Assembly (NCBI RefSeq): GCF_016900875.1
Contig: NZ_JAFEUM010000002.1
Span: 729,923-793,922 of the forward strand
Reading direction: 5' to 3'
Origin: Vibrio ulleungensis
Lineage (GTDB): Bacteria; Pseudomonadota; Gammaproteobacteria; Enterobacterales; Vibrionaceae
DNA: 64,000 nucleotides
A model generated the notes under the pieces. That model searched no databases. It had not been told where the DNA came from and saw only the letters and a program-made list of their open reading frames with translations. This document shows, one piece after another, positions 39,183-50,117 of the stretch; within the stretch, counting starts at the first letter, position 1; every line of letters begins with the position of its first letter. The translations under genes and the position numbers were made by a program.

Positions 39183-40898
39183 ATGCGCACCAGTAACTAT
39201 CTTCTTTCTACCCTAAAGGAGACGCCTAATGACGCGGAAGTAATAAGCCACCAGCTTATGCTACGCGCAGGCATGATTCGTAAACTGGCTTCGGGACTGT
39301 ACACATGGCTTCCCACCGGTTTACGTGTTCTACGTAAAGTAGAAAACATTGTTCGCGAAGAAATTAACAATGCAGGTGCCGTAGAGACCTTAATGCCGGT
39401 GGTCCAACCCTTTGAGCTCTGGGAAGAAACCGGTCGCAGCGAAAAAATGGGCGCCGAACTGCTTCGCCTATCTGACCGTCATCATCGTCCGTTTGTACTG
39501 AGTCCAACAGCTGAAGAAGTGATCACAAGCCTTGTTCGCAACGAAGTGAACTCATACAAACAGTTGCCCCTTAATCTGTACCAAATTCAAACTAAGTTCC
39601 GTGACGAACGTCGCCCGCGCTTTGGCGTAATGCGCGCTCGCGAATTTAGCATGATGGACGCTTACAGCTTTGACATCGACAAAGACGGCCTGCAAAAGTC
39701 TTACGATGCGATGCACGCAGCTTACTGTAAAGCCTTTGACCGTATGGGTCTAGATTACCGCCCAGTGCTCGCTGATACAGGCGCAATCGGTGGTAGTGGC
39801 TCACATGAGTTCCATGTACTAGCAGAAAGTGGTGAAGACCTTATTGCCTTCTCTACCGAGTCGGACTATGCCGCTAACATCGAAAAAGCAGAAGCTCTAG
39901 CTCCTACTGGAGAGATGGCCGCGCCGACGGTTGAGATGACTTTGGTGGATACACCTAATGCCAAAACTATTGCTGAGTTGGTGGAGCAGTTTGAGCTGCC
40001 TGTTGAGAAAACCGTAAAAACGTTGTTTGTAAAAGCTTCAGACGAGGTTGATGCTGAGATTATCGCATTGATCATTCGTGGCGATCACGAACTGAACGAA
40101 GTAAAAGCAGAAAACCTAAAAGAAGTTGCTTCTCCACTTGAGATGGCGACAGAAGATGAGATCCGCGCGCTAATCGGTGCAGGTCCAGGCTCACTGGGTC
40201 CTGTTGGCCTTAAGCTTCCGTTCATTGTTGACCGCACAGTCGCTAAAATGAGTGACTTTGGTGCCGGCGCTAATGTTGATGACAAACACTACTTCGGCAT
40301 TAACTGGGGTCGCGACGTTGAACTCGGTCAGGTAGAAGATCTACGTAACGTTGTTGAAGGCGAACCAAGCCCATGTGGTCAAGGTACTATCGCGCTTAAA
40401 CGTGGTATCGAAGTAGGTCATATTTTCCAGCTTGGTAAAAACTATTCTGAAAAAATGAACTGTGGCGTACTCGGTCCAGACGGTAAAAACACCATCTTAG
40501 AAATGGGTTGTTACGGCATCGGTGTATCACGTGTAGTGGCTTCTGCCATCGAGCAAAACCACGACAAGTTCGGCGTGATTTGGCCAGAAGCGATTGCACC
40601 ATTCCAGGTGGCTATCGTCCCTATGAACATGCACAAGTCTGAAGAAGTCAAAGCGGCAGCCGAAAAGCTATACGCAGACTTAACGGCAGCGGGTATTGAA
40701 GTACTGTTTGACGATCGTAAAGAGCGTCCTGGGGTGATGTTCTCCGATATCGAGCTTGTCGGTATTCCACATACTGTCGTTATTGGCGATCGCTCGATGA
40801 AAGAAGGTAACTTCGAATACAAGAACCGTCGTACTGGTGACAAAACACCAATCGCGATGGAACAAATTGTTGAGCATCTGCAAGCGCAATTTGCGTAA
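39183..40898 (+). CDS. proS: Prolyl-tRNA synthetase (bacterial type with INS editing domain)
   Basis: 571-aa class II synthetase. Motif 2 ([23 protein letters not shown]), motif 3 ([18 protein letters not shown]) and the inserted YbaK-like editing domain (about residues 225-405, deacylating Ala-tRNA-Pro) are present. A GGATGAG ribosome site precedes the ATG. Terminated at about 40950. Confidence 0.98.
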   Translation: MRTSNYLLSTLKETPNDAEVISHQLMLRAGMIRKLASGLYTWLPTGLRVLRKVENIVREEINNAGAVETLMPVVQPFELWEETGRSEKMGAELLRLSDRHHRPFVLSPTAEEVITSLVRNEVNSYKQLPLNLYQIQTKFRDERRPRFGVMRAREFSMMDAYSFDIDKDGLQKSYDAMHAAYCKAFDRMGLDYRPVLADTGAIGGSGSHEFHVLAESGEDLIAFSTESDYAANIEKAEALAPTGEMAAPTVEMTLVDTPNAKTIAELVEQFELPVEKTVKTLFVKASDEVDAEIIALIIRGDHELNEVKAENLKEVASPLEMATEDEIRALIGAGPGSLGPVGLKLPFIVDRTVAKMSDFGAGANVDDKHYFGINWGRDVELGQVEDLRNVVEGEPSPCGQGTIALKRGIEVGHIFQLGKNYSEKMNCGVLGPDGKNTILEMGCYGIGVSRVVASAIEQNHDKFGVIWPEAIAPFQVAIVPMNMHKSEEVKAAAEKLYADLTAAGIEVLFDDRKERPGVMFSDIELVGIPHTVVIGDRSMKEGNFEYKNRRTGDKTPIAMEQIVEHLQAQFA

Positions 40899-40914
40899 CG
40901 CAGAATGATTGACC

Positions 40915-40953
40915 AAAAAGGTCAGCTTCGAGCACTCGAATCTGGCCTTTTTT
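40915..40953 (+). terminator. Terminator after proS
   Basis: AAAAAGGTCAG pairs with CTGGCCTTTTT (one G-T type mismatch) around a 16-nt loop, ending in TTTTTT. Confidence 0.75.
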
Positions 40954-40972
40954 AATGGCTCAATCTTTTACG

Positions 40973-41138
40973 TTATACCAATCGAAGTAATTAACTGGTC
41001 AGAAAATTACGCCGGAAAAATCGCTAAGAGCAAGGCAAAGATTACCGTAGATAGTTGTTCTACCTACAAAATCTTTAACGCCGCTATTAGCTATTTTAAC
41101 AAGCAAAAATGACCTGTTAATTGCTTTGGTTGGTATTA
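40973..41138 (+). repeat. MITE-like palindromic intergenic repeat, copy 2 (complete)
   Basis: About 166 bp with 29-bp imperfect terminal inverted repeats. The left end (40973-41001) begins TTATACCAATC; the right end reads inverted as TTAATACCAACC. Internal arms also pair (AAAGATT/AATCTTT, GTAGATAG/CTACCTAC), so the whole element can fold into one long hairpin. The core is 95% identical to copy 1 and both are in the same orientation, each just upstream of a plus-strand gene. Confidence 0.85.
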
Positions 41139-41173
41139 AATCCATTTTTTAGACAAACACTAAGGAACTCTTT

Positions 41174-41383
41174 ATGAGAATCTACGACTGTTGCGACCTC
41201 ATCCGCGAACTCTACGCTCAAATAGGCAGTGGTGACCAAGCCTATGTTCCACAAGCCATTACCTGCGCACTAAAATCACTTAATGATATTGCCAGCGACG
41301 ACAGCTTACCGATTGCCGTTCGCGAAAAAGCCGCATTCGCAGCCGCTAACCTGTTTATTTCTGACTTTGACGATAAGGTCTAG
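41174..41383 (+). CDS. yaeP: UPF0253 family protein YaeP
   Basis: 69-aa helical cytosolic protein matching the YaeP/UPF0253 family ([31 protein letters not shown]). Function unknown. GGAAC lies before the ATG. In E. coli yaeP also lies downstream of the proS/trmO region, but with rof as neighbour, which I do not see here. Confidence 0.88.
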   Translation: MRIYDCCDLIRELYAQIGSGDQAYVPQAITCALKSLNDIASDDSLPIAVREKAAFAAANLFISDFDDKV

Positions 41384-41386
41384 ATA

Positions 41387-41578
41387 ATGGATTTGGCTAA
41401 ATTTGAAAGCATGGATGTTGTGATGTTGATGAGTATAATCAACATGAAGTTGCGCGATGATTTCGGCGGTCAACTTGATCAGTTTGTCGCGTTTTATGAT
41501 ATCAGTCGCGATGAGCTTGAAAAGAAGCTAGCCAAAGGCGGTTTTGAATATCTACCTGAGGTTGGACAGTTTAGGTAA
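41387..41578 (+). CDS. DUF4250 domain-containing small protein
   Basis: 63-aa protein with the DUF4250 pattern: F-x3-MD-x2-MLMSIINMKLRDDF near the start, then a short helical part ending LPEVGQFR. Function unknown. It starts 3 nt after the yaeP stop, so the two are co-translated or at least co-transcribed. It converges on dinB. Confidence 0.82.
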   Translation: MDLAKFESMDVVMLMSIINMKLRDDFGGQLDQFVAFYDISRDELEKKLAKGGFEYLPEVGQFR

Positions 41579-41624
41579 AGGTACATTCCTAAAACGCTAC
41601 TCGTAAAAGAAACCAAACAATCAA

Positions 41625-42683
41625 CTACAAAAGCGATAATTGCTGAGCTTGTGCCAACGGCTTCAACGTGACGTGCAATCCAATTAAACGTATTTCTCGC
41701 CCTTTTTGGCGCTCCAACACTTGTCTTAGTAAGCTTTTGTAGTCGCTCAGCTCTAACGTTTGATGCCCATGTTCAATAGTGGTCAATTGAAAATCGTCAA
41801 ACTTTAGCTTGATGCCCTGCTTAATGATCTCGCGCTCCGTTTTCTCAAGGCGACCTTTTAGCTCTGGGAACAGCTTGTCTTCAATCAGTGACCAACACTC
41901 GTCATAGCTAGAAATATTCTGACTCAACGTACGCTCAACACCGACTGATTTTCGTTCACGCTCAGTCACTACACCTCGATTATCGATGCCGTGGCTCTTT
42001 CGCCACAGCGAGGCCCCTAGACGACCAAATCGAGTCAGCAGCTGTCTAAAATCACTTTGTCGAACGTCTAAACAGGTGTACAAACCGGCCGCATTCAGTT
42101 TAGTGATCCCTACCTTCCCTACACCGGGTATTTTTTTGAGATCGAGTTGATCAATAAATTCTTGAGCGTCGGCGGGTGCAATGACGCATTGACCGTTGGG
42201 TTTGTTTTCATCTGAGGCTATTTTGGCAAGAAACTTTAATGGTGCAATCCCAGCCGAGGCTGTAAGCCCTGTTGTGTCATAAATTTTTTGACGGATCTCA
42301 GCAGCCATTAAAGTGGCTGATCCACGGCAGTGGGTTGAATCGCTGACATCGAGAAACGCCTCATCTAACGATAGAGGTTCGATCAGTGACGTGTACTCTT
42401 CGAATATTTTGCGAATCTGTTTAGAGACCGACTTATACACATCCATTCGGCCAGGCACCACAACCAGTTGAGGGCACAATTTTACCGCCTGTGCGGTCGC
42501 CATCGCAGAACGCACACCATACGCGCGAGCCTCATAATTACAGGTCGCAATGACCCCACGTTGACGCTCACGACCGCCCACAGCAATAGGTTTGCCACGC
42601 AACTTAGGGTTATCACGCATCTCAACGGCTGCGTAAAAGCAATCCATATCAATATGAATGATTTTTCTGAGAGCTTCACTCAT
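41625..42683 (-). CDS. dinB: DNA polymerase IV
   Basis: 352-aa Y-family translesion polymerase. Catalytic motifs IDMDCFYAAVEM and SLDEAFLDVS carry the metal-binding acidic residues. A helix-hairpin-helix thumb (KKIPGVGKVGITKL) and a C-terminal beta-clamp-binding motif (QQLSLL at the extreme end) are visible. The ATG at 42683 is chosen: the in-frame codon at 42701 would overlap the LexA box. SOS control is inferred from that box. Confidence 0.96.
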   Translation of the reverse strand: MSEALRKIIHIDMDCFYAAVEMRDNPKLRGKPIAVGGRERQRGVIATCNYEARAYGVRSAMATAQAVKLCPQLVVVPGRMDVYKSVSKQIRKIFEEYTSLIEPLSLDEAFLDVSDSTHCRGSATLMAAEIRQKIYDTTGLTASAGIAPLKFLAKIASDENKPNGQCVIAPADAQEFIDQLDLKKIPGVGKVGITKLNAAGLYTCLDVRQSDFRQLLTRFGRLGASLWRKSHGIDNRGVVTERERKSVGVERTLSQNISSYDECWSLIEDKLFPELKGRLEKTEREIIKQGIKLKFDDFQLTTIEHGHQTLELSDYKSLLRQVLERQKGREIRLIGLHVTLKPLAQAQQLSLL

Positions 42684-42698
42684 AGTCAAAGGTCGGGT

Positions 42699-42718
42699 CA
42701 CTGGTTATTAATACAGTA
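42699..42718. promoter_or_regulatory. LexA (SOS) box of dinB
   Basis: CTGG-TTATTAAT-ACAG (42701-42716) matches CTGT-N8-ACAG with one change and has the AT-rich centre. It lies 17 nt before the dinB start. Confidence 0.75.
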
Positions 42719-42726
42719 TTATGACC

Positions 42727-42763
42727 CAAAAAAACAAACGGATCACCTTTTTTGGGTGATCCG
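42727..42763 (-). terminator. Terminator after nqrM
   Basis: 9-bp stem CGGATCACC / GGTGATCCG (42739-42747 with 42755-42763), followed on the minus strand by TTTGTTTTTTT. Confidence 0.85.
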
Positions 42764-42793
42764 CTGGATCTTGGATTACTTATTTGTGGAGGT

Positions 42794-43027
42794 TTAAAGA
42801 ATTTTCTCTTTTTCCCACTGCGCCAGTTTCGCGGCTCTCACAGCTTCTCGCGCCTCTCGCTTTTTACGAGCATCACAAGGCTCTGGGCAATTACAGACTT
42901 TATCTATGCCCACAGCGCCTAACCCGCCGCAACTGCCTTTTACAACTTTCTTCTGAAAAATGTATCCGACTGACATCAGTAGAATCACTAGCATGAATGC
43001 GCCAAAGGCTAATAGAAATGTGGTCAT
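42794..43027 (-). CDS. nqrM: Na+-NQR maturation protein NqrM
   Basis: 77-aa DUF539 membrane protein required to mature the NQR complex, probably by delivering iron to the NqrD/NqrE site. One N-terminal helix (about residues 3-24) is followed by the four-cysteine motif C-GGLGAVGIDKV-C-N-C-PEP-C. The charged tail is KKREAREAVRAAKLAQWEKEK. The start ATG at 43027 has AGAGAG upstream; the longer open frame adds 35 unlikely residues. It follows apbE after 79 nt. Confidence 0.93.
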   Translation of the reverse strand: MTTFLLAFGAFMLVILLMSVGYIFQKKVVKGSCGGLGAVGIDKVCNCPEPCDARKKREAREAVRAAKLAQWEKEKIL

Positions 43028-43106
43028 AGTTTCTCTCTTAATTCTGGCTTCCACACCAAGCACGGTTATTCGCTGGCGGGTAAGCGTTGTTAGCTTATTA
43101 CAGTCG

Positions 43107-44132
43107 TTAGCTCTTTGGCAAGTAAGGAGCAAATGCGTCGGTATGAATCTGCTTATACCCGTCTTGCGTCTTAACCACCATTAATACGGCGATGCCTTGC
43201 TCATTGGCCATATTGATCCCGTCGACATCACCCATAACCATCAAGCCTGTCGCTAGGCCATCGGCGGTCATTGCAGAAGAGTGAAGAACCGTGACAGACA
43301 CAACCTTGTTGTTAATTGGCTTGCCAGTCGTTGGATCGATAATGTGTGAATAGCGAACCCCATCTTCTTCAAAATAGTTACGATAATCACCCGACGTGGC
43401 CATAGCCGTATCACCGGGTTGAACGATAAGTTGTGCTTGTCGATCACCAATGGCTGTCGGCTTCTCTATCGCAATTCTCCATGGATTTAACTCGGCATTC
43501 ACCCCTTTTAATCGAAGTTCTCCACCAATCTCGACCATGTAGTTGTGGATGCCTTCCGACTCTAGGAAGTTAGCAACGACGTCGACACCCCAACCCTTAG
43601 CTATCGTCGATAAGTCGACGTATAGCTCTGGAATTTTCTTCACCAAATAGCTGCTTTGTACGTCTAGATAGTCAATACCAACAATCTCGCGACGCTCGGC
43701 AAGCTCAGCCTCGGTTGGGCGTTTGTCTGGGCGCGCTTCAGGGCCAAAGCCCCACAAATTAACAAGTGGGCCTACGGTGACATCAAGAGCACCATCGGTT
43801 AGCTGATTTAAACGAATCGCTTCGTTAACCACAAGCGCGGTTTCCGCAGAAACAGCAAATGGCTTTAGGCTACGAGAACGGTTAAACAGGCTCAGCTCTG
43901 AGTCTTTTTTATAAGTCGACATCTGTGCATTCAGCTGTACCAGTAAGTCATCAATCTGCTGCTGAAGCTCACTCGGGGAGGCAACGTCACCCTCAACCAA
44001 ATATTTAATGTTGTAACTGGTGCCCATTGTAGGACCCGACAGTACTTCTTGTTTAGGACCATTATCACAACCAGCCAAAAGCAGTAGCGTCGCCACCCCC
44101 AAAACCAGTTTTTGTAATAAACCTCGACCCAT
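43107..44132 (-). CDS. apbE: FAD:protein FMN transferase
   Basis: 341-aa periplasmic lipoprotein (lipobox LAGC, C22) that attaches FMN to threonine in NqrB and NqrC. Family motifs GPTMGTSYNIKY, DGALDVTVGPLVNLWGFGP, DLSTIAKGWGVD and SHIIDPTTGKP are present. AAGGAGAG lies before the start. Its targets are encoded just upstream in the nqr operon. Confidence 0.95.
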   Translation of the reverse strand: MGRGLLQKLVLGVATLLLLAGCDNGPKQEVLSGPTMGTSYNIKYLVEGDVASPSELQQQIDDLLVQLNAQMSTYKKDSELSLFNRSRSLKPFAVSAETALVVNEAIRLNQLTDGALDVTVGPLVNLWGFGPEARPDKRPTEAELAERREIVGIDYLDVQSSYLVKKIPELYVDLSTIAKGWGVDVVANFLESEGIHNYMVEIGGELRLKGVNAELNPWRIAIEKPTAIGDRQAQLIVQPGDTAMATSGDYRNYFEEDGVRYSHIIDPTTGKPINNKVVSVTVLHSSAMTADGLATGLMVMGDVDGINMANEQGIAVLMVVKTQDGYKQIHTDAFAPYLPKS

Positions 44133-44245
44133 TACGTCTCTCCTTATAAAAAAGACCTCGTGATTGCGGACATTCTTTCACAGCAAATAGCGGCTCAGAA
44201 AATATCGGGCAATGACGAATAAGAAAAATCAGTGTGTGTAAAATT

Positions 44246-44277
44246 AAAATGGCTGACTCAACAGAGCCAGCCATTTT
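44246..44277 (-). terminator. Hairpin after nqrF
   Basis: AAAATGGCTG...AGCCATTTT stem with an internal GACTC/GAGCC near-pairing, 20 nt past the nqrF stop. It ends in AATTTTA on the minus strand and separates nqr from apbE. Confidence 0.6.
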
Positions 44278-44297
44278 GCAGTGAAGCTTAGGTAGGA

Positions 44298-45521
44298 TTA
44301 ACCGCCAAAGTCATCAAGTAGAATGTTTTCGTCCTCAACACCGAGGTCTTTAAGCATTCCAATCACCGCAGAGTTCATCATTGGTGGACCACACATGTAG
44401 TACTCACAATCCTCTGGTGCTTCATGATCTTTCAAGTAGTTTTCATAAAGAACGTTATGGATGAAGCCTGTGTAACCATCCCAATTATCTTCTGGCATCG
44501 GATCTGAAAGCGCACAGTGCCATACGAAGTTTTCGTTTTCTGCTTGAAGACCATCAAAGTCCTCTACATAGAACATTTCGCGACGAGAACGTGCACCGTA
44601 CCAGAACGACATCTTGCGTGAAGAGTTTAGTCGCTTAAGCTGATCAAAGATGTGTGAGCGCATTGGAGCCATACCGGCACCACCACCAACAAATACCATT
44701 TCTGCGTCAGTTTCTTTAGCGAAGAACTCTCCAAATGGACCTGAAATCGTACACTTATCACCTTCTTTCAGTGACCAGATAAACGAAGACATGATACCTG
44801 GTGGCACATCAGGATTATTAGGCGGCGGCGTAGCGATACGCACGTTAAGCATAATAATACCCTCTTCCTCAGGGTAGTTTGCCATTGAATAAGCACGAAT
44901 GGTTTCTTCGTCAACTTTAGACTCGTATCGGAACAGATTGAAGCGGTCCCAATCTTCACGATACTCTTCAGGAACGTCAAATTCCGAATATTTCACGTGG
45001 TGAGCAGGTGCTTCGATCTGAATGTAACCGCCGGCACGAAACGGAACCGATTCGCCATCTGGAATACGCAGCTTAAGCTCTTTGATGAAGGTCGCTTTGT
45101 TATCGTTAGAGATAACTTCACATTCCCACTTTTTAACGCCGAAGATCTCTTCTGGAAGCTCGATTTCCATGTCGGTTTTCATTGCTACCTGACAGGCTAG
45201 ACGTTCGCCTTCGCGAGCTTCACCTTTAGAGATATGATCAAGTTCGGTAGGGAGAATATCACCACCGCCTGATTTCACTTTCACTTTACACTGGCCACAA
45301 GAACCACCGCCACCACACGCAGACGATACAAATACGCCCGCACCGGCTAGCGCAGTCAATAACTTGCCGCCCGGTTGTGTGGTGATCGCAAGTTCTGGAT
45401 CGCCATTAACTGCAATACTGATGTCACCTGTTGGCACTAGCTTCGATTTGGCGAACAAAATCACCAAAACCAACGCTAGAACAATCAGTGTAAACATCAC
45501 TACACCTAGAATAATGTCCAT
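44298..45521 (-). CDS. nqrF: Na+-NQR subunit F
   Basis: 407-aa NADH-oxidising entry subunit. It has an N-terminal helix (2-24), a ferredoxin domain with the 2Fe-2S cysteines C69, C75, C78 and C110, an FAD domain (RAYSMANYP) and an NADH domain ([24 protein letters not shown]), ending in the conserved DDFGG. It passes electrons from NADH through FAD and 2Fe-2S to the membrane subunits. Last gene of nqrABCDEF. Confidence 0.98.
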   Translation of the reverse strand: MDIILGVVMFTLIVLALVLVILFAKSKLVPTGDISIAVNGDPELAITTQPGGKLLTALAGAGVFVSSACGGGGSCGQCKVKVKSGGGDILPTELDHISKGEAREGERLACQVAMKTDMEIELPEEIFGVKKWECEVISNDNKATFIKELKLRIPDGESVPFRAGGYIQIEAPAHHVKYSEFDVPEEYREDWDRFNLFRYESKVDEETIRAYSMANYPEEEGIIMLNVRIATPPPNNPDVPPGIMSSFIWSLKEGDKCTISGPFGEFFAKETDAEMVFVGGGAGMAPMRSHIFDQLKRLNSSRKMSFWYGARSRREMFYVEDFDGLQAENENFVWHCALSDPMPEDNWDGYTGFIHNVLYENYLKDHEAPEDCEYYMCGPPMMNSAVIGMLKDLGVEDENILLDDFGG

Positions 45522-45536
45522 TGATTCTTCCTTACC

Positions 45537-46133
45537 TTACAGTTGAACACCAGAGAATGACATGAAGCCAAGAGCCATCAAGCCAACAGTGATAAAGGTA
45601 ATACCTAAACCACGAAGACCTGGAGGCACATCAGAGTACTTCATTTTCTCACGTAGACCGGCCAATGCCACAATAGCAAGCAACCAACCCACACCTGAAC
45701 CAAAGCCGTATACGACAGATTCCGCAAAGTTGTAATCACGCTGAACCATGAACGATACACCACCAAAGATTGCACAGTTAACTGTGATCAACGGTAAGAA
45801 TATGCCCAGTGCGTTGTACAACGGTGGGAAAAAGCGGTCTAACACCATTTCCAAAATCTGTACTAGCGCTGCGATTACACCGATAAAGGTGATGAAGTTA
45901 AGGAAGCTTAGATCAACACCTGAGACCAGAGCATTCTCTTTCAAAATTAGGTTATAAAGCAGGTTGTTTACCGGTACTGCAACAGTCAGTACCACAACAA
46001 CCGCAACGCCCAAACCAAACGACGTTTTCACTTTCTTGGAAACGGCCAAGAAAGTACACATTCCCAAGAAGAATGATAATGCTAAGTTTTCGATGAAGAT
46101 CGACTTAACAAGTAGGCTTAAATAATGTTCCAT
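45537..46133 (-). CDS. nqrE: Na+-NQR subunit E
   Basis: 198-aa membrane subunit with six helices. C26 (LGMCTFLA) and C120 (TVNCAIFGG) are ligands of the intramembrane iron site shared with NqrD. It lies 3 nt after nqrD. Confidence 0.98.
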   Translation of the reverse strand: MEHYLSLLVKSIFIENLALSFFLGMCTFLAVSKKVKTSFGLGVAVVVVLTVAVPVNNLLYNLILKENALVSGVDLSFLNFITFIGVIAALVQILEMVLDRFFPPLYNALGIFLPLITVNCAIFGGVSFMVQRDYNFAESVVYGFGSGVGWLLAIVALAGLREKMKYSDVPPGLRGLGITFITVGLMALGFMSFSGVQL

Positions 46134-46136
46134 CGA

Positions 46137-46772
46137 TTACTCCTTCGCTTCGATCTGTTCTGGACGCAGAATACGGATCACCCAAATCATGAAGCCGATT
46201 AGGAAGAACGCAGAAGGTGCTAGTAGGAACAGGCCGTTTGGCTGATACCAACCGCCATTGCTCACTAGAGGTAGCACTTCCAAGCCAAATAGCTTGCCTG
46301 AGCCGATAAGCTCACGGAAGAATGCGACAGTTAATAGAACGAAACCGTAACCCAAACCGTTGCCAATACCATCGATAAAAGAAGGCAGTGGCTTAGACTT
46401 CATCGCGAAGGCTTCTGCACGGCCCATTACGATACAGTTGGTAATGATAAGGCCAACGAATACCGACAACTGCTTAGAGATGTCGTACAAGTAGGCTTTA
46501 AGCACTTGGTCAACCACGATTACTAGCGATGCAATAATTGCCATTTGGACAATGATACGCACACTGTTAGGAATGTGATTACGGATCAGAGAAACGAATA
46601 AGTTAGACAATGCTGTTACAAAGACAACGGCTAGAGTCATAACAAACGCAGTTTCAAGCTTAGTCGTAACGGCCAGTGCTGAACAGACACCCAGTACCTG
46701 CAAGGCGATTGGGTTATTGTCCAAGATTGGCGCCATTACGCTCTTTTTGAGTTCTTTTGCACCTGCTGACAT
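46137..46772 (-). CDS. nqrD: Na+-NQR subunit D
   Basis: 211-aa membrane subunit, the inverted-topology relative of NqrE. The iron-ligand cysteines are C30 (VLGVCSALA) and C113 ([13 protein letters not shown]). The start overlaps the nqrC stop by 1 nt. Confidence 0.98.
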   Translation of the reverse strand: MSAGAKELKKSVMAPILDNNPIALQVLGVCSALAVTTKLETAFVMTLAVVFVTALSNLFVSLIRNHIPNSVRIIVQMAIIASLVIVVDQVLKAYLYDISKQLSVFVGLIITNCIVMGRAEAFAMKSKPLPSFIDGIGNGLGYGFVLLTVAFFRELIGSGKLFGLEVLPLVSNGGWYQPNGLFLLAPSAFFLIGFMIWVIRILRPEQIEAKE

Positions 46773-47539
46773 TAGTTCAGACCTCCATCACGAACTTTGG
46801 CTAGGAAAGGACCAAAGCCCATGTCGCCCATCCAAAAGTCAAATGTGCCTTGAACACCGTTTGCCGTTAGGGTTGCACCAGACAGACCATCCACACCGTG
46901 AATGTCGCCTTGTTGTGCGCCACCTTTTACGACTTTAAGTGCAGGCTCAAAGTTGTCATCAAACAATTGCTTGCCTTCAAATTGTGCACGCCAAGTTGGG
47001 TTTTCAACTTCACCACCCAATCCTGGAGTTTCACCTTGTTCGTAGTAGGTAATACCCGCAATAGTGTTGCCGTCGGTTTCAACCGCAACAAACGCGTACA
47101 TCATTGACCAAAGGCCGTTGCCATGAACAGGAAGGATCACTTTAGAGATTTGATCGTTCTCTTTCACCAGATACACAACACCCGTATTAGCGCGACGTAG
47201 GATCTTGGCGTTGTCTTGATCACTCTCTAGTTTAGTGCTTTGAGACGCATCTTTTGCTGCGGCGCGTTGGTCGTAGCTTTCTGCATCTTCATCAACAAAC
47301 TCACCAGTGTCAAAATCAACCAAGCGAGGTTCAATGTATTGCGCATAAAGCTCAGCGACAGTGCCTTCGGCTTCTACGCCAGAAACGTCAATGATTTTCG
47401 ACTGCTTATCCAACAATGCGTTGGCTTTTTGCTTATCACGCAAGCTCACAGCTGCAACCGATACGATGATCGAACAGACTAGGCTAAGGGCGATAACAAC
47501 AAAAAGGGTCTTTTTGATGCTGTCGTTATTACTTGCCAT
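46772..47539 (-). CDS. nqrC: Na+-NQR subunit C
   Basis: 255-aa subunit with one N-terminal helix (11-32) and a periplasmic FMN domain. The flavinylation motif LSGATLT contains T225, the FMN-carrying threonine of the family. The ATG at 47539 is correct; the frame is open 20 codons further inside nqrB. It overlaps nqrB by 11 nt. Confidence 0.98.
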   Translation of the reverse strand: MASNNDSIKKTLFVVIALSLVCSIIVSVAAVSLRDKQKANALLDKQSKIIDVSGVEAEGTVAELYAQYIEPRLVDFDTGEFVDEDAESYDQRAAAKDASQSTKLESDQDNAKILRRANTGVVYLVKENDQISKVILPVHGNGLWSMMYAFVAVETDGNTIAGITYYEQGETPGLGGEVENPTWRAQFEGKQLFDDNFEPALKVVKGGAQQGDIHGVDGLSGATLTANGVQGTFDFWMGDMGFGPFLAKVRDGGLN

Positions 47540-48773
47540 AACGTGACAACCTCCGTTTGATGTTCTTTTCGATAACAACATGGTCAAAGATTGGGGCAAA
47601 TAGGTTCGCGAATAGAATCGCTAGCATCATACCCTCAGGGTACGCAGGGTTTGCCACACGGATCATGACACACATTGCACCAATCAATGCGCCGTACCAC
47701 CATTTACCTTTATTAGTAAACGAAGCCGAAACAGGGTCGGTTGCCATAAAGAACATACCGAATGCAAATCCACCTAGAACTAAGTGCCAATGCCAAGGCA
47801 TTGCAAATAGGGCGTTAGTGTCTGAACCAATAATGTTGAACAAGAACGAGGTCACCACCATGCCAATCATTACACCAGCAATAATGCGCCAAGACGCTAT
47901 GCCCATGTAAACGATCAGCGCAGCACCAAGAATGAGCGCCAGAGTCGATACTTCACCAATAGAACCTGGGATGTTACCGATAAACGCGTCCATCCAAGTA
48001 ATGGTTTCGCCAGTTACGTTATGAACGAGAGCACCTGCGCCACCTTGAGCCCACTGACTCAACGCCGTAGCACCAGAGAATCCGTCTGCCGCAACCCAAA
48101 CTACATCACCTGAAATTTGCGCTGGATACGCAAAGAACAAGAACGCACGGCCTGCAAGAGCCGGGTTTAGGAAGTTACGCCCTGTACCACCAAAGATTTC
48201 TTTGGCGACAACCACACCGAAGGTGATACCTAAAGCGGCTTGCCACAAAGGAAGCGTTGGCGGAACAATCAATGCAAACAGAATAGAAGTAACAAAGAAG
48301 CCTTCGTTCACTTCGTGCTTACGTACCATACAGAAAAGCACTTCCCAAAATCCGCCCACTGCAAAGACAGTGATATAGATAGGAAGGAAGTAGGTTGCAC
48401 CGAGAATCATAGCGGTGCCCCACCCGGCTTCTGCGCCGACGGTGCCACCTAATAACTCGGTTAACCAGTAGTGCCAGTTTCCATCTACGATAGCGGTCAA
48501 TTCAGCCGCTGAGTGCAGATGGTTTAGCGCGATAAGCGCTTGGTTACCGGCGTTGTACATACCCCAGAACATCGCTGGAAATACAGCAAACCACACCATG
48601 ATCATGATGCGCTTTAAATCGACACTATCACGTACGTGTGAACCACGTTTGGTCACAAGACCTGGGGTGTAGAATAACGTCGCAGCGGCTTCGTAGAGCG
48701 CAAACCACTTTTCGTGTTTCCCACCAGGCTCAAAATGATGTTCGATATCTTCAATAAACTTTTTAAGGCCCAT
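47529..48773 (-). CDS. nqrB: Na+-NQR subunit B
   Basis: 414-aa membrane subunit that carries covalent FMN at T236 (DGFSGATAL) and riboflavin, and forms the sodium path. About ten helices are predicted, with the conserved [20 protein letters not shown]. It starts 3 nt after nqrA. Confidence 0.98.
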   Translation of the reverse strand: MGLKKFIEDIEHHFEPGGKHEKWFALYEAAATLFYTPGLVTKRGSHVRDSVDLKRIMIMVWFAVFPAMFWGMYNAGNQALIALNHLHSAAELTAIVDGNWHYWLTELLGGTVGAEAGWGTAMILGATYFLPIYITVFAVGGFWEVLFCMVRKHEVNEGFFVTSILFALIVPPTLPLWQAALGITFGVVVAKEIFGGTGRNFLNPALAGRAFLFFAYPAQISGDVVWVAADGFSGATALSQWAQGGAGALVHNVTGETITWMDAFIGNIPGSIGEVSTLALILGAALIVYMGIASWRIIAGVMIGMVVTSFLFNIIGSDTNALFAMPWHWHLVLGGFAFGMFFMATDPVSASFTNKGKWWYGALIGAMCVMIRVANPAYPEGMMLAILFANLFAPIFDHVVIEKNIKRRLSRYGK

Positions 48774-48776
48774 GAA

Positions 48777-50117
48777 TTACCCTTCCTTAACAATAGTGTC
48801 TAGGCATTCACGAAGAAGCGGTCCGTACTCGTATTTACCAGGGCAAACAAAAGTACACAGTGCCAAATCTTCTTCATCTAGCTCAAGTGCGCCAAGACGC
48901 TCCGCGCTGTCGTTATCGCCAGCACATAGATCCCTAAGTAGTAGTGTTGGCTCAATGTCCAGAGGCATCACTTTTTCGTAGTTACCAATTGGCACCATCG
49001 CACGGTCACTACCGTTAGTGGATGTTGTCATGTTAAACAGTTGGTTCGAAAAGAGGTGACCTAAGAATGAGCGCGTAACTGAGAAGCGGTTTTTACCAGG
49101 CATTGCCCAGCCAAACAGCTCTTTGTCACGACCTTCACGCAGGGCAGAAACTTGAACATGATAACGGCCAAGGTAGCCATGAGGACCAGCAGCTTGAGTG
49201 CCAGACAGTACTGAGCCAGACAACAAACGCACCTCACCAGGCATCATTTCGTTGTTCGCCAATTCTGTTAAACAAGCGCCTATACGTGTACGCACTAAGC
49301 GAGGCTTGTTCACCACAGGGCCAGCAAGTGAAACCACGCGATCGGTATAGAGCTCACCTGTTGTGAACAGTTTACCTAGTGCGATAACATCTTGGTAATT
49401 GATGCTCCATGCTACATTTTCTTTGTTCACTGGGAACAAATGATGCATGTGAGTCCCAACGAGACCGGCTGGATGCGGGCCATCAAAGACGTGTTCTTCT
49501 ACATTGCCTTGACTAGAACGAGGTAAGCTAGTACCTGTTTTACAAACAAACACTTTACCGTCGGTCACGCCAGACAACAGATCCAAACCCGCAACAAACG
49601 CATCGGCTTGTTCACTGATCACCACTTCTGGATTCGCAGCCAATGGGTTGGTATCGATCGCAGTAACGAAAATCGCGTTGGTAGAAGAGTCAATTGCTGG
49701 AACACGGCTAAATGGGCGCGTTTTAAACGCAGTCCACATACCCGACTCAACCAGCTGATTCACGACTTGCTCACGAGGTAGAGATGCCAACTTATTTGCG
49801 TCAAACTTCTCGAAAGTCACCTGGTCGTCACCTGCAACTTCAATCACGACAGATTGAAGAACACGCTTTTCACCACGGTTCACTTCGATAACTTTACCGC
49901 TAGCTGGAGCCGTAAACTTAACGCCAGGATTCTTTTTGTCTACAAATAGAATCTGACCTTTTTTCACGTCATCACCTACGCGAACATGCATTGTTGGTCG
50001 CATGCCCACGTATTCTTCGCCAAGCAAGGCGACTTTTGTAACGGTATTACCGTCATCAATCACCTGAGTTGGAACACCTGAAATAGGAAGATCCAAACCC
50101 TTTTTTATTGTAATCAT
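48777..50117 (-). CDS. nqrA: Na+-NQR subunit A
   Basis: 446-aa soluble subunit on the cytoplasmic side, involved in ubiquinone binding. It shows [37 protein letters not shown] and [20 protein letters not shown]. The ATG at 50117 is the family start; an in-frame non-ATG codon 12 nt upstream is not needed. First gene of the operon, with about 310 nt of leader before bolA. Confidence 0.98.
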   Translation of the reverse strand: MITIKKGLDLPISGVPTQVIDDGNTVTKVALLGEEYVGMRPTMHVRVGDDVKKGQILFVDKKNPGVKFTAPASGKVIEVNRGEKRVLQSVVIEVAGDDQVTFEKFDANKLASLPREQVVNQLVESGMWTAFKTRPFSRVPAIDSSTNAIFVTAIDTNPLAANPEVVISEQADAFVAGLDLLSGVTDGKVFVCKTGTSLPRSSQGNVEEHVFDGPHPAGLVGTHMHHLFPVNKENVAWSINYQDVIALGKLFTTGELYTDRVVSLAGPVVNKPRLVRTRIGACLTELANNEMMPGEVRLLSGSVLSGTQAAGPHGYLGRYHVQVSALREGRDKELFGWAMPGKNRFSVTRSFLGHLFSNQLFNMTTSTNGSDRAMVPIGNYEKVMPLDIEPTLLLRDLCAGDNDSAERLGALELDEEDLALCTFVCPGKYEYGPLLRECLDTIVKEG

